From assembly GCA_011009095.1 (NCBI GenBank), contig VTPC01008796.1, forward strand, positions 1 to 64,000: a DNA stretch of 64,000 bases. Reading direction: 5' to 3'. This document shows positions 1-10,900 of the stretch, piece by piece; positions within the stretch are counted from its first letter, which is position 1; each line of letters begins with the position of its first letter. Under the pieces are notes generated by a model that had not been told where the DNA came from, did no database searches, and saw nothing but the letters and a program-made list of their open reading frames with translations. Position numbers and translations under genes: made by a program. This DNA comes from Ignelater luminosus. Lineage: Eukaryota; Arthropoda; Insecta; Coleoptera; Elateridae.

Positions 1-1357
1 TATCTGTTTGATTATTTATTATATGTATTAATTACAAGATTCTATTTTCTTTTTGTTTAAATTAATTGTAGGATTATCTTTTTTCATTGAATAATCTTTA
101 TTTTATTCGTGTATAATTCTTGGGTTAGTACTAATTCTAATACAATAGAATTTTAATACAATACTTTGCTGAATTATAAATTCATTGTTCGTTGAGACAA
201 ATGGTGAACTAGAACGAACACAAGACCACGATGATTAAGCTAGAAGTAATCGTTATATATTTACATTAATACCAAGGAAAAATCTCATTGTCTTTTCCAC
301 TTGACAAGCTTTGAACGCACTTTGTTTGTTTAGGCCAAACAAACGTAAACACTGCTATAATTGGTGTTTAACTAACCTTTAAATAGCTGTAATGGTCCAA
401 ATCTTTATTCGCACGGGCAACTCCATATTTATTTACTTAAAACACCGAGGACTGACTGTCTTCCACGCAGCGATAAGGGGAGGGGGTCAGAATGATGACG
501 TTCCCACTATAGATTTTCTGCTTCAAGGCGAAGGAACGAGCCACGCTCCGCTTCCAAACAATGTGTTTAAAAAGGTGGCCTCTTTTCGAGATCCAGCTCT
601 ACACTGATATGCTTAAGATACACTCCAAGAAAATGATAAACTTAACAGGCTACCAACACTTCATTTTTAGGAAAAACGCCTTACAAAACGCCCCCACCAG
701 GCTTCTACAACTCTTTACACAAATCCCAGGATCTTACTGTCTTTAATGGCGTCGGATACACCCTGATCTGCATGCCACGCGCGCAGATGCGACTTATACA
801 GTAACTAAATTATCTCGATTGCTACTCCGCGAAAGCAACTACTCTCCACAATCCTATTCCATAATAGAGGTCATCACGCAACCCAACTTGAAGTAATTAT
901 CGTGGGAACGTACGTTTGACGTTGTAAATATAAAGATCTTAACATAGTAACCACTACTTAATCCGCTAGAAGCACACGTGGTGATTCTCCAGCTCATAGA
1001 TATCAACTTTTTAACGTGAGATGTCTACTGATGCGAAAGTACAAACGTTCTGGATTACTAAAAACGCAAACACAATAAGATGCGATGTTTACAAGATACA
1101 GGGTATAAAAGTAAATTTTTCCAAGATTTCAATTCGTGAAAGTGGCGTACTTTTCCTGTTCGTTTTCTAATATATTACTATCTCAGTTTATTTGATGATC
1201 GGTAAAATTTTGGTTGTAGGTGTTTTAAGCACTTCAACTTTGGTAAGAAACGAAGTGTATTATAAGAAAGAGTCACGTATCCCATCTCTAGATCTCCGCC
1301 ACTGATGAACGTACCTACTAAAACAGCTGGTGAAATAATAAATTTAATATCCTATGT
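1..1357. other. AT-rich non-coding sequence, no gene seen
   Basis: No exon with splice sites or a recognisable protein was found. Positions about 400-760 are less AT-rich than their surroundings and hold short open frames, but nothing in them resembles a known protein. An ATACAGGGT motif at 1096-1104 is like the outer end of several repeats in this window and may mark the left limit of the foldback element that follows. The stretch probably belongs to an upstream intron of the Sidestep-family gene. Confidence 0.5.
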
Positions 1358-2074
1358 ATACAAGGTCGCTAAAATGTATGGAAACACGTTGTCCCTGCAA
1401 AGACGGTAAGTAATAGACAAATGAAATTTGGAGAGCTTAAAGTAGGTATTTGTTGCCATGTTTAGCGAAGGGAATTAAAAACAAATCTTCAATTGTTTTT
1501 GCGTAAGGCCGCCATATTAAATTGTTTTAAATGGAACCCCCTGCACATAATCCCATATTTGGATAGGGATTTTCGAGAAAAATTCAATGATATAAGGGTT
1601 ACTATACTTATCTTAAAAGGTTTTGGAGATAACCGCTATTCTTTTGTTTGGGGTTTCACTATTAAAAAGAATTATTATTATTATTATCTCCAAAACTTTT
1701 CGAGATAAGTATAGCAATCCTTATATTGTTGAATTCGTCTTTAAAATCCCTATTGAGATATGGGTTTATATAACAGGATGATCCATTTAAAGGAATTCAA
1801 GATGGCGGCCGTACGAAAAAATAATTAAAGATTTGATCTTAATTCTCCTTCCAAAGCACTGCAAAGAATGGTTACTGTAAGGTGTTTAAATTTCATTTAT
1901 CTATCTTTTACCGTTTTTGCAGGAGCAGCGTATTTCCATACCTTTTTAATTACCTTCGCAAAACATGATAAGAAATACCTACTTTAAGCTCTCAAAATTT
2001 TATTTGTTTATTACTTACCGTTTCTACGGGGGTAGTGTCTTTTCATCCTTTTTAGCGACTTTGTATATTGTTTG
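1358..2074. mobile_element. Foldback element with long imperfect inverted repeat
   Basis: The left arm (about 1358-1631) matches the reverse complement of the right arm (about 1683-2074). Shared landmarks include ACGGTAAGTAATA, GAGAGCTTAAAGTAGGTATT, GGCCGCCAT and TATACTTATCT. The loop (1632-1682) ends in a short ATT microsatellite. The right arm is about 110 bp longer because one module is present twice (about 1835-1938 and 1962-2060). A GACACCCTGTATT end at 2097-2109 may be the true right terminus, paired with ATACAGGGT at 1096. No protein is encoded, so this is a non-autonomous DNA element. Confidence 0.75.
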
Positions 2075-2109
2075 TAGTAATTTTAAATTCAGCTTTGACA
2101 CCCTGTATT

Positions 2110-3181
2110 TTGTAATCGGTGAACTTTAGGATATAGGTAGGTTGAATTAAATCGTTTTTATTTTCTAACTAATTGAATACGAACCTGCAAATGTGCATTT
2201 TGCAAAAACCAAAATTGGACTAAAAATTGAGGTAGAGAAGTTCCAAAAGAACGAGTATTTGCCATTGATTGGAATATTTTGAATTCCTTTAATTTCTAAA
2301 AAGGTCCATAGTTACTTATGTAATGCACAAAACCTCTGAAAAGGTTTCTGTTTAAATTAATGTTACAATTGCAAATAACCATTTTTTGTAATTATTATTA
2401 TTTACCAATTAAGAATTCCATTCGGGAATCAAAGTGCTAATCATTTCAATTTAGGACGAGAATGTCAGTACTTACATCACATGGTTCCTCAACCTTGACA
2501 CCTGTACCCCAAGAACACATTTATAAAATAATTTATCAAGGTAGAATACGAAAACCTTTGTACGATAGTACGAATACGCCAATTGATTGATGTTTTCTCG
2601 AAGAAGAATGTTTCTAAAATAACAGCATTTCAAAAGGTTTTCATGTTTATAAATAAAATGATGTTTCCAACTATATTAAAATTTACCATGTAGTGAACAC
2701 TAGATTTTAAATCTTTTCCTATTCCGACATTATATATTTGGCGATAATAATGTCCTTAACTTTACGAAAACTCTAAATCTGTTATGAGGTAATCTCTAAA
2801 TCACGCTACAATGTTTTCTTATTTTTCTTCTTGGTTTAACGAAAGTATTGATGATGAATTCTGACATGATCGAAACAAATACAGATTCATTTTGAAATCA
2901 GAAAAAGTTGGCTCAGAAACACAATCTCATTTCATGAAAAATTAAAGAATGATTTAGAAACTTTCTGTCCTTGGTTGGCTGTGAAAAATGTATCATAACC
3001 GGGAACATTCTAATTTTTTTCTTTTAACAATTAAACTCAGGTGCAAAATAAACAGGTTACTAAATATTTTTTGCTTTTTGATTCTTTTTGTAATTTCTAA
3101 AGCTAACTATTGGTATTTAACGATTAAAAAAACCAATAGTAGGTTCTAGCAAAATATAGCAATGGTGTATAAAAAAATTAG
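2110..3181. other. AT-rich sequence, nothing recognised
   Basis: No coding exon, RNA gene or structured repeat was recognised. It separates the foldback element from the DNA transposon and is probably intronic. Confidence 0.5.
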
Positions 3182-3216
3182 CATATCGTTGTCCTAATTA
3201 ACAAACCACGTAACTC
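3182..3216 (+). repeat. Left terminal inverted repeat of the unclassified transposon
   Basis: It pairs with 7089-7123, with two mismatches in 35 bases. The inner end contains the same GTAACTC motif that recurs through the subterminal region. Confidence 0.8.
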
Positions 3217-3986
3217 CAAAAAATACGATTTTGAGATTTTCATGCTATTGCATTCGTTTATGGTTCCTGCACAACTTCACCAAACCTCATAACTCCAAAA
3301 AATTTAAATCATCGAACAAAAGGGAAAAACAAATCACGTATATTTTTAGCGGGGAATTTCGTTATTGCAAACCAAGTAACTCCTAGCAGGGGCAGCCTGT
3401 TGTAATGCAAAAGTGTGCTGTCTGTGCAGTGTTTGGATTTATCTGTGATTACAACATTTTTTTATTGTTTGGAGGCTATATGGCACGTGTTCGAAGGTTG
3501 GTAATGCAATATAATATTATTTTAGCATAAAATTATAATGAATATAAAATTTTAAGTTGAAAACTAACCTGTTTGAAAAGGATATGTGATTTACGTGTTT
3601 TGTTAACAAAACAAAGTTTTAGGTTAGTTTGCAATTTTTGAGGAGTTACACGTTTTCATTCTATCAACGTTTACTTTTAAAATAATTTAATTAAAATTGT
3701 ACTTTACTAAGTTTAGTTTAAATTCGGGTAATTTATAAGTTTTATAAGGATTTACTAGCAGAAAAACATTATTTTTTGTGTACTTCTACTAAACTCAGAT
3801 GGAGTTAAGTTGTGTGCTAATCTGTTCTTTATGAAGTTACGAGGTTTTATTTCAATATGAAACGGTAGATACGGGGTTTATCTACAATTAAAGGTTTTGA
3901 ATGAAAGACATTCCAGGAGTTAAGTGGTCTGTATTCGTTTTATTAAACTGACCACTAATTACGTTTTTGTTACTTTTCAGTTCAAA

Positions 3987-6671
3987 AATGTCTTTGAGAA
4001 CAAAAAAAATACTAAAACTAGCAATAATTGCAAAATCTAACAAGGGAAATGGTGGATGTTTGCTTTTGCCGCCGGTCAAGAACCAAGATTGTACTGACTG
4101 TACTACCTCACCTTCAAAGATTGACAAGGAAGATGTCATTGTTGATGATATTATTTCTACAGCAGACACGTTCATGATTGATGAAAATGGCATCTTAATT
4201 CAAATATTTCCTGAATTTGAAGCTCAAAATCAAACAGCTGATGTAAATGACTTAAATAATTTAATAATATTGGAGACTGAAAATAATAAAAAAATGTTAA
4301 TAACACACAATTAGTGGAGGAAAAGGAAGAAGCTGGAAATTTTGATATAAGTCAAGATATAAGTTTTGGAAGTCTCCCTATAAACCTAAACTTTTCAGAT
4401 ACTGAAGCACTTAGTGGTGTTAAAGAATTACATTATGATTGTAACATACTGACCCATACAGACCTTGATTATAGTTTAATAAGTGAAAGTGTTTACTGTC
4501 AAGCAGAAAAATAAAATGAGTTTATCTCAGAACCATGTGACAAGGGAACAAAGGATGCAACGGAGTTAAGTCAAGAGATAAACAGTAGACAAGAAACAAT
4601 TGTGGTAGCTGAAGTTTACAATGAGAAAAATCAATTACCAGAACCTAGAGTTCTGTGGGATAATAAAATAGCAGAACCCAATCATCAAATCAGTACGACT
4701 ATTGACGTAGAAACTGCTGATATAAATGACTTGAATATAATTACAATAGAAACAGAAGCAAATAACAGTGTTAATAACACAGAACCAGTTGAGGCAATTG
4801 AAGAAGCTGAAAATCTTGATAAAGATATAAGTCAAGATATTCTGAAACCCAGAAAAAGAAAACGACATCAAGTAACGGAAGATGATTGGGAACTTGAAAA
4901 AGCAAAGATCTTACGTGAACAAGGTAAAGAATACAAAGGGAGAAAGGTTATAGATGGAAAATTCGCGGGATTTGTCAGTAGGCCTAAGAGAACGATGAAG
5001 TTACTTGTAAATGTAAAGGTAAAACCTTTCATTGCAAGACATTGACAGAAACAGAAAGACAAAAGATGTTCAATGATTTTTGGAAGTTGAGCTGGAAGGA
5101 AAGAAAGAATTTCATAAAAACTATGACAGATGTAAATTTTAACAAAGATCTCGGGATAGGAAAATTGAAAACACTTCACGCCGAAAATTTTCTTTTAAAT
5201 TCTATTTATATGTAGATAATTCAGCAAATGTCAGAGTATGCAAAAAGACATTACTGGCAATTTTAGGGATAGGAGAATGGATGATCAACAAGTGGTTAGA
5301 AGACGGGGGAGAAGATCATGTAGAGTTGGAAGAAAAAGACGAAACCGACGAGAGAACTGAAAATAAAAGACAATCAAAGAAGATTACAAGACAACGGAAT
5401 TTAAATGAAAGATTAAATTTATTATAAGGGTTTTTATTGGCATTGCCAAATGTAGAATCACATTATTGTCGGGCATCTTTTCAAAAACTTTATTTAGAGC
5501 CTTGTTGGACGTCAAAGTCTCAGTTGTTCAAGGTTTATACTGACAATTGGTGCAAGGGAAAAAATGCAAGCCACTGTCTTCCTGTACATTCCACAAAACG
5601 TTTGAAGATCTGAATTTGTCTTTATACAGACCGAAGAAAGATCAATGTGATATATGTAGAGCATACAAGCTAAAACACATTACTAGTGAAGAATACAAAG
5701 ATCATTCAAAGAAGAAAACCGCTGCTAGGCAAGAAAAAGACAACAATAAAAGAAATGAAGAGCATGTTTACACGGTGGATCTTCAGAGCCTGTTATTGTG
5801 TCCTAAATCAAATGCTTCTGACATATATTACAGGAGGAGACTTTCGGTCCACAACCTTTGTATGTATGATCTAAAGACAAAAGATGGATTTTGCTACCTG
5901 TGAAATGAAACAAAAGGCGAATTTACTGCAAATGAGTTTGCAAGCATTGTAAGTCATTTCATTCAATCCCAGTTACCGCTTCGCAACAATGCAAAAAAGT
6001 AATAATTTTCAGTGACGGCTGTAACTATCAAAACAGAAGTTCTATTTTGAGCAATGCTCTGTTACATTTAGCTGTTAAGTACAAGATCTGTATCGAAAGC
6101 AAATATCTGGAAAATGGTCACACTCAAATGGAGTGTGACTCTATGCACTCCACCATAGAGCGGTATCTAAAACAGAGAGAAGTTCATGTGCCAGCTGATT
6201 ATGTAGAGATATGCAAAACTGCTAGAAATCATACTACACCTTATAAGGTTACTTATTTAGAACATTCATTCTTCAAAAAACTATGCAAACTCCACAATGT
6301 ACAAGTCGATCCGTCCTGGATTGAAGAAAGGTGACGCCAAAGTTACTGACATCCGCTGTTTGAAGTATTCTGACGACGGAAGAATTTATTACAAACTAAA
6401 TTTTGAAGATGAGTTCAAACTATTACCTGCCTGCGAGGATAACGCAAAACAATCGGAAGAAGCTTCAAGAAAATCCAAACGAAAAAGACAGGATCCAAAG
6501 CCATCATTAAGCCATCCTATAGACAAAATGCAAGCATTTCGTGAAGCAAATTTTCCAAATTTGTACGACAGTAGGTTGAAGATAACGGAAGCAAAGTACA
6601 ACCATCTGCAAGAATTGAAATGTACAATACTAAGGAACTACCACTCTTTTTATGACGAGTTGCCATTTTAA
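3987..6671 (+). pseudogene. Decayed DDE-type transposase of an unplaced insect family
   Basis: The start MSLRTKKILK follows a good splice acceptor (TTTTCAG at 3974-3980), so a 5' non-coding exon is likely. The frame breaks near 4311, 4514, 5045, 5426 and 5903. Pieces in order: an acidic N-terminal region; a basic block RKRKRH at about 4853; CKCK followed by FNDFWKLSWKERKNFI (5010-5115); LPNVESHYCRASFQKLYLE (5440-5500); a zinc-like CDICRAYK (5646-5670); then three acidic motifs, TVDLQSL (5776), FSDGCNYQNR (6011) and ECDSMHSTIE (6133). These plausibly supply the catalytic DDD/E triad. A related but distinct copy lies at about 53.9-55.3 kb. The family is known to me from uncharacterised insect proteins, but I cannot name it with certainty. 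Its several frameshifts mean it no longer makes protein. Confidence 0.7.
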
Positions 6672-7088
6672 CAGACTGCTTCAATCCATGAAAAGGTCAA
6701 AATTACCATCGTTACTGTATTTTTACTAACATTTTGTTTTATTTGACATTTTTATATGTTTCCAAATATAATATACCGTAATTATCTCATTATTCCAATT
6801 TCTGGTATTTTATTTAAAACCTTATACTCACTGTCAGACCACTTAATTCCAAATTTAAATCTTTCAAACCACGTATCTTTTATACACATACCGTGTAACT
6901 CCTTAACGTAGCTATTTCTAACCTGGTAACTCCATTGTAATTATTAATATGTTTAATTATATAACAATATGGCCTGTATACATCTCAGAATACTTTAAAC
7001 TTTATTGTTAAGAATAAACAATAATAATTTATCTATTCACTGTCGAATAAATCAGTTTTTTGTTCTTCCTGTAAAAAGTGGGAAATGT

Positions 7089-7123
7089 GAGTTACGTGGT
7101 TTGTTAATTAGGCCAGCGATATG
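7089..7123 (-). repeat. Right terminal inverted repeat of the unclassified transposon
   Basis: This is the reverse complement of 3182-3216, with two mismatches in 35 bases. It defines the right end of the element, about 550 bp before the fibronectin exon of the Sidestep-family gene. Confidence 0.8.
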
Positions 7124-7675
7124 GCAACTTTGATTGAATATAACAGAATGTTTAAAAAAGTTCCTTTAAGAAAATAAATTGAATGTTTGTTATCAATTTT
7201 CACTTAAACGGACGTCATTTCGTATTACCTCCTCTAAACTTCAGAATGGCTTACATAGTACGGTTCAACGCTTCAATAAAAGTTCGAGTATGCTGGCTTC
7301 TTTATACACCAATGCTGTGGTTTGCTATTTATACTCTTATTTTTTATCGTAAAACACCAAAAATTAGAATTACAGATTAATAAATGTAATTAGCTTAATT
7401 ATATTCAATAATACAGTAAATTCTAAAAATATTTGCCATTGAATAGAAAAGAAACAATAATTTGGTTAATTAGCGCTGAAGGTAAATTGAATATTCTAAA
7501 ACAGTCAATCATAAATTCTAAAGCATATTCACAAACTCGTAACTTCTACTTGGAAGTTCCACAAATTTCAGAATTTATAAATTAAAAATATTACGTTGTC
7601 ATGTCAGCGCTTTTCTTTTAAAGTTATTTTAAATTAAATTTAAACAAAAAAATTTAATCCTTTCTTTCTTTTCAG

Positions 7676-7975
7676 GTAAACCGTTTCCCGTAAAGAACTG
7701 TTCCCTATCGAATCAGACAAGCAGTTCAGTGGAAGTCTATTGCTTGGCCGGTTTTGACGGCGGTCTTCCACAATATTTTCTTTTAGAACTCTATTCTGCA
7801 GGCTCATCAATACCAAGATACAATATTACGTCAAACGACGAGCCATATTTTTATTTATCCAATTTAGAACCGGACGTCACTTTTAAAATCGTCGTATTTG
7901 CAGTAAATAGCAAGGGAAGGAGTCAAGGAATTGTTCTGGAAGAAGTGACTTTTAGAGATCCAGAAAAACGTACCG
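7676..7975 (+). CDS. Sidestep-family exon: fibronectin type III domain
   Basis: The acceptor TTCTTTTCAG and the donor G|GTAAGT bound a 300-nt exon with phase 2 nt in, 1 nt out. It encodes about 100 residues forming one fibronectin type III domain: KPFPVKNCSLSNQTSSSVEV opens the first strand, followed by a cysteine-containing CLAGFDGGLPQ turn and NSKGRSQGIVLEE near the last strands. There are N-glycosylation sequons at NCS, NQT and NIT. The domain lies outside the cell, next to the membrane. Confidence 0.85.
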
Positions 7976-10900
7976 GTAAGTTTAAATGTTACAAAACATA
8001 AAATTGTCTGCACTAAAAAGGACAAATGGGTTTGATATATCAACGTGTGTGTGTTTTTTTTCTGGGGTGATAGTGATAGGATATATTTAAGAAAGTATTT
8101 GTAACATATTGGCCGTAATATAAAGAAGGGAATCGAACCCCGTTGGAAAAGTAATTTGCCGTGTCACGTGCAGAGCGATATGTCTCAGCTAGCGATAAAG
8201 TAGCTTCTTTCATGTCGCTGTCCCACCTGACGATACAAATGGTGCTTTTTGTAGACAAACATCAGTGCAGCTTGTTGCAGCAATTCCTTGAGCTGAATGT
8301 AAACGGCTTACGAGTCAAAAACACCAGGAAATGTCAGCGTTGTACAAGACAGAACAAGGCGTAAAATTTAATATCATTTCCGCTAAAACATTGCAAAACC
8401 TGTTTATATCTAAAAGCTTTTGGTTGTAGAAAAATGTGGTAATTTGTAGTCTGCGGATGTTACAAACTTATTCATCTTCAAAATGAAAAATCTACCTTCT
8501 TTCAGATGTGACGGTTATCTACATCACCTTTTAAAAATCAAATTTAAAACAGGCACAAGAAAGTAATATTCGTTATGAGTCTCATTTTCTTAAAGGTGTC
8601 TTTCCAACATAACCCCCAAATATTCTTTAAGGAATGTCTTTTGATAGTTATTCATATCTCACGTCGGCTTATCGACAGGATATTTGCATAAACGTGGGCG
8701 GTTCCATAAATCCGGCTAAGGCCATCCATCCTGAATTGTATTCGAATGATTCTGACGTCTGGCAGAATTGAATAGAACGTGAATATAATGGACGAGCGAT
8801 AAGACTAAACTCTGTAATTGTTCTCGATTTGACACACCCCTTTCCTTGCTTGACAGATTCTCTGATAAACTCCGCAGAATAATAAATATTAGTAGTACCT
8901 GAAAACGTTGATTTTGATTTAATGTTGAAACAATTTTAGTATTGAAAAGTCTAATACTGTGAATTGTAGATGTATTTATTTTTGAAATACTGTTTACATC
9001 ACCTGCTGTATTTCATACAATTCATGGGGGTTTTCTAAAATGCACTGATAAACACGAACACTATTGTTAAATTCATTTAACAACGAAATGCACTTCCAAT
9101 ATTAAAATCTACTTCATGAAACTAACTTGTTTTTACAACTTGATTAGCTTTTGATATTGGTATTGTTATCAGAAGCAAATTGAAACTGTGTAAAAGCCAA
9201 ATAACACAATCTTTTTTTTAAAGATATTTGATTTGTAACTTTTCGTTTGACGGAATGCCTATAAATTCTTGTTAAATAAATACATGTTTTATTGCTTTAC
9301 GGAAACTGCCGATTCCCTTTAAAGGAATTTTCAAAGGGAATATAGCACATCAACAAAACTTGTTAGGGATTCTAAAATATTTCAACTGCAAAACTGTATA
9401 ACAGAACAGTCAAAGCTGCCTTACTCTTGTTCCTAATTATTTGCTGAACATTTGAAGCGTTCACGTTTTGGAATAAGTCCTTCAGAGAACAAACAAAAAT
9501 AATAAAGTTTATAGAAACAAAGAATTAGAACTTTTTATTTATATACAGTGTACAATTTAAAAAAATCTTTAATTGAAATGGAAGATATAAAGAGAGAAAT
9601 ATATTTTCCAATTGAATGGGTATTAAAAAAGGGTGTTTTCAAAAAAACTGTTCACAGTCATACGCCGGAAAACTATAAAAAATACGAAACAACAAAAATT
9701 CTGCAAAGTGTGAAAAACCCTTTCAATAAATTTATTTGCAGAATTGCTAACTCATGCATTTGATATAATGAAGTTAGTTGAAGAATTTTGATGAAAACAC
9801 TAATTCTAGATAGTCTGTTGAAAAATGGCCAAACGTATAATGCACTTTTTTAATGTGAACGATTTTGACTAACTGTTTTCTCAAATGAGTTTTTTTGAGC
9901 ACCTTTTATCCGTTTCATTTGTGTGAAAGAGTAACACAGGAAGGTTTCTGAATGCCAAGGCAAAGGACCTGTCATGTTGTGTGTTTACATCTATAATATT
10001 CAAAATTGCTGTTGCCACTAGGAAAATCTGATCAGGTTTATGTATCTAAATTTTTTTTACGAAACCAAAAGCTTCTTACTTAGAAGATGGTTTTTACATT
10101 TCTACAAATGTATACCATTTTGTATAGTCTCATTTTGTTTAATCTTCCATTTTGTCTAATGCCAATTTGTCACTATAACCACTAAACTCTAAAGTCAAGT
10201 CATCGCTATTAATAAAGCCTTTAACCCGTAAGTTAGCAAAGCTAGGTCATTAGACAAAGTCAAATAGGTAAAGCTAGTAAATCCTAACTCAGGTCATGAT
10301 TTAACATTTGTTATTTTTAAAGATCAATGCCAAAAAGTATCTAACTTTGAAATTGCCAAAACTAAGTCATTAGACAAATTGGCATTAGACAAAATGACGT
10401 TAATCAAAATGGCAATGCTGTATGTCTACTCAAACTATATAAATAGACTATCTAGAAATCGAGCTGGATCAAGTCTATTTAACAAGCTGCAACTCCAAAA
10501 TGGTTTTCAGGTTTTTACATTTCCGACTTTTTTAGGTTTCACACGAGATAAGACCCATAACTGCAACTTTACAAAGACGGAGTTTACATTTGCTCCATAA
10601 TTACCAATTAACAAAACGATTTTCTTTCAAGAAAATTTTTTTCCCAATGTTTTTGACTTTGAAGAATTTGTTTGAACAATTTGTACCGTAATATGTAGCT
10701 GAATCTAATGGCTATCCGTAAAAGATAACAAAGAGTCGAGAATTTTAGTTTGCATGCAGTTCTGAAGATCTTGACCCCAAGAAGTAGTTTGTTATCAATT
10801 TCCAATTCTTTGAAGACAATACAGCTTTAGCTTGCCAGGAAGGTCGAGGTCGAAATAGTAAATTTCCTTAATGGTACAAAACACAAATAGGACTAAAAAG

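Larger units (their letters stand above)
3182..7123 (+). mobile_element. DNA transposon, unclassified DDE family, about 3.9 kb
   Basis: Terminal inverted repeats at 3182-3216 and 7089-7123 agree at 33 of 35 positions; the core reads CCTAATTAACAAACCACG. Between them lies a decayed transposase gene on the plus strand (about 3987-6671). The subterminal regions carry many copies of a motif related to ACGTAACTCC. I could not identify a clean target-site duplication: the bases just outside the repeats (TTAG on the left, GCAA on the right) do not match, so the exact ends are uncertain or the duplication has decayed. A Sola-like superfamily is one guess from the protein style, but the sequence does not settle it. 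Confidence 0.8.

Noticed and set aside
392..746. Two overlapping open frames in a less AT-rich patch near the left end
   Set aside because: No similarity to any family I know, no splice or promoter context, and the two frames compete with each other.
8161..8364. 67-codon open frame next to the B-box
   Set aside because: It overlaps the SINE-like sequence and continues into AT-rich DNA; no domain is visible.
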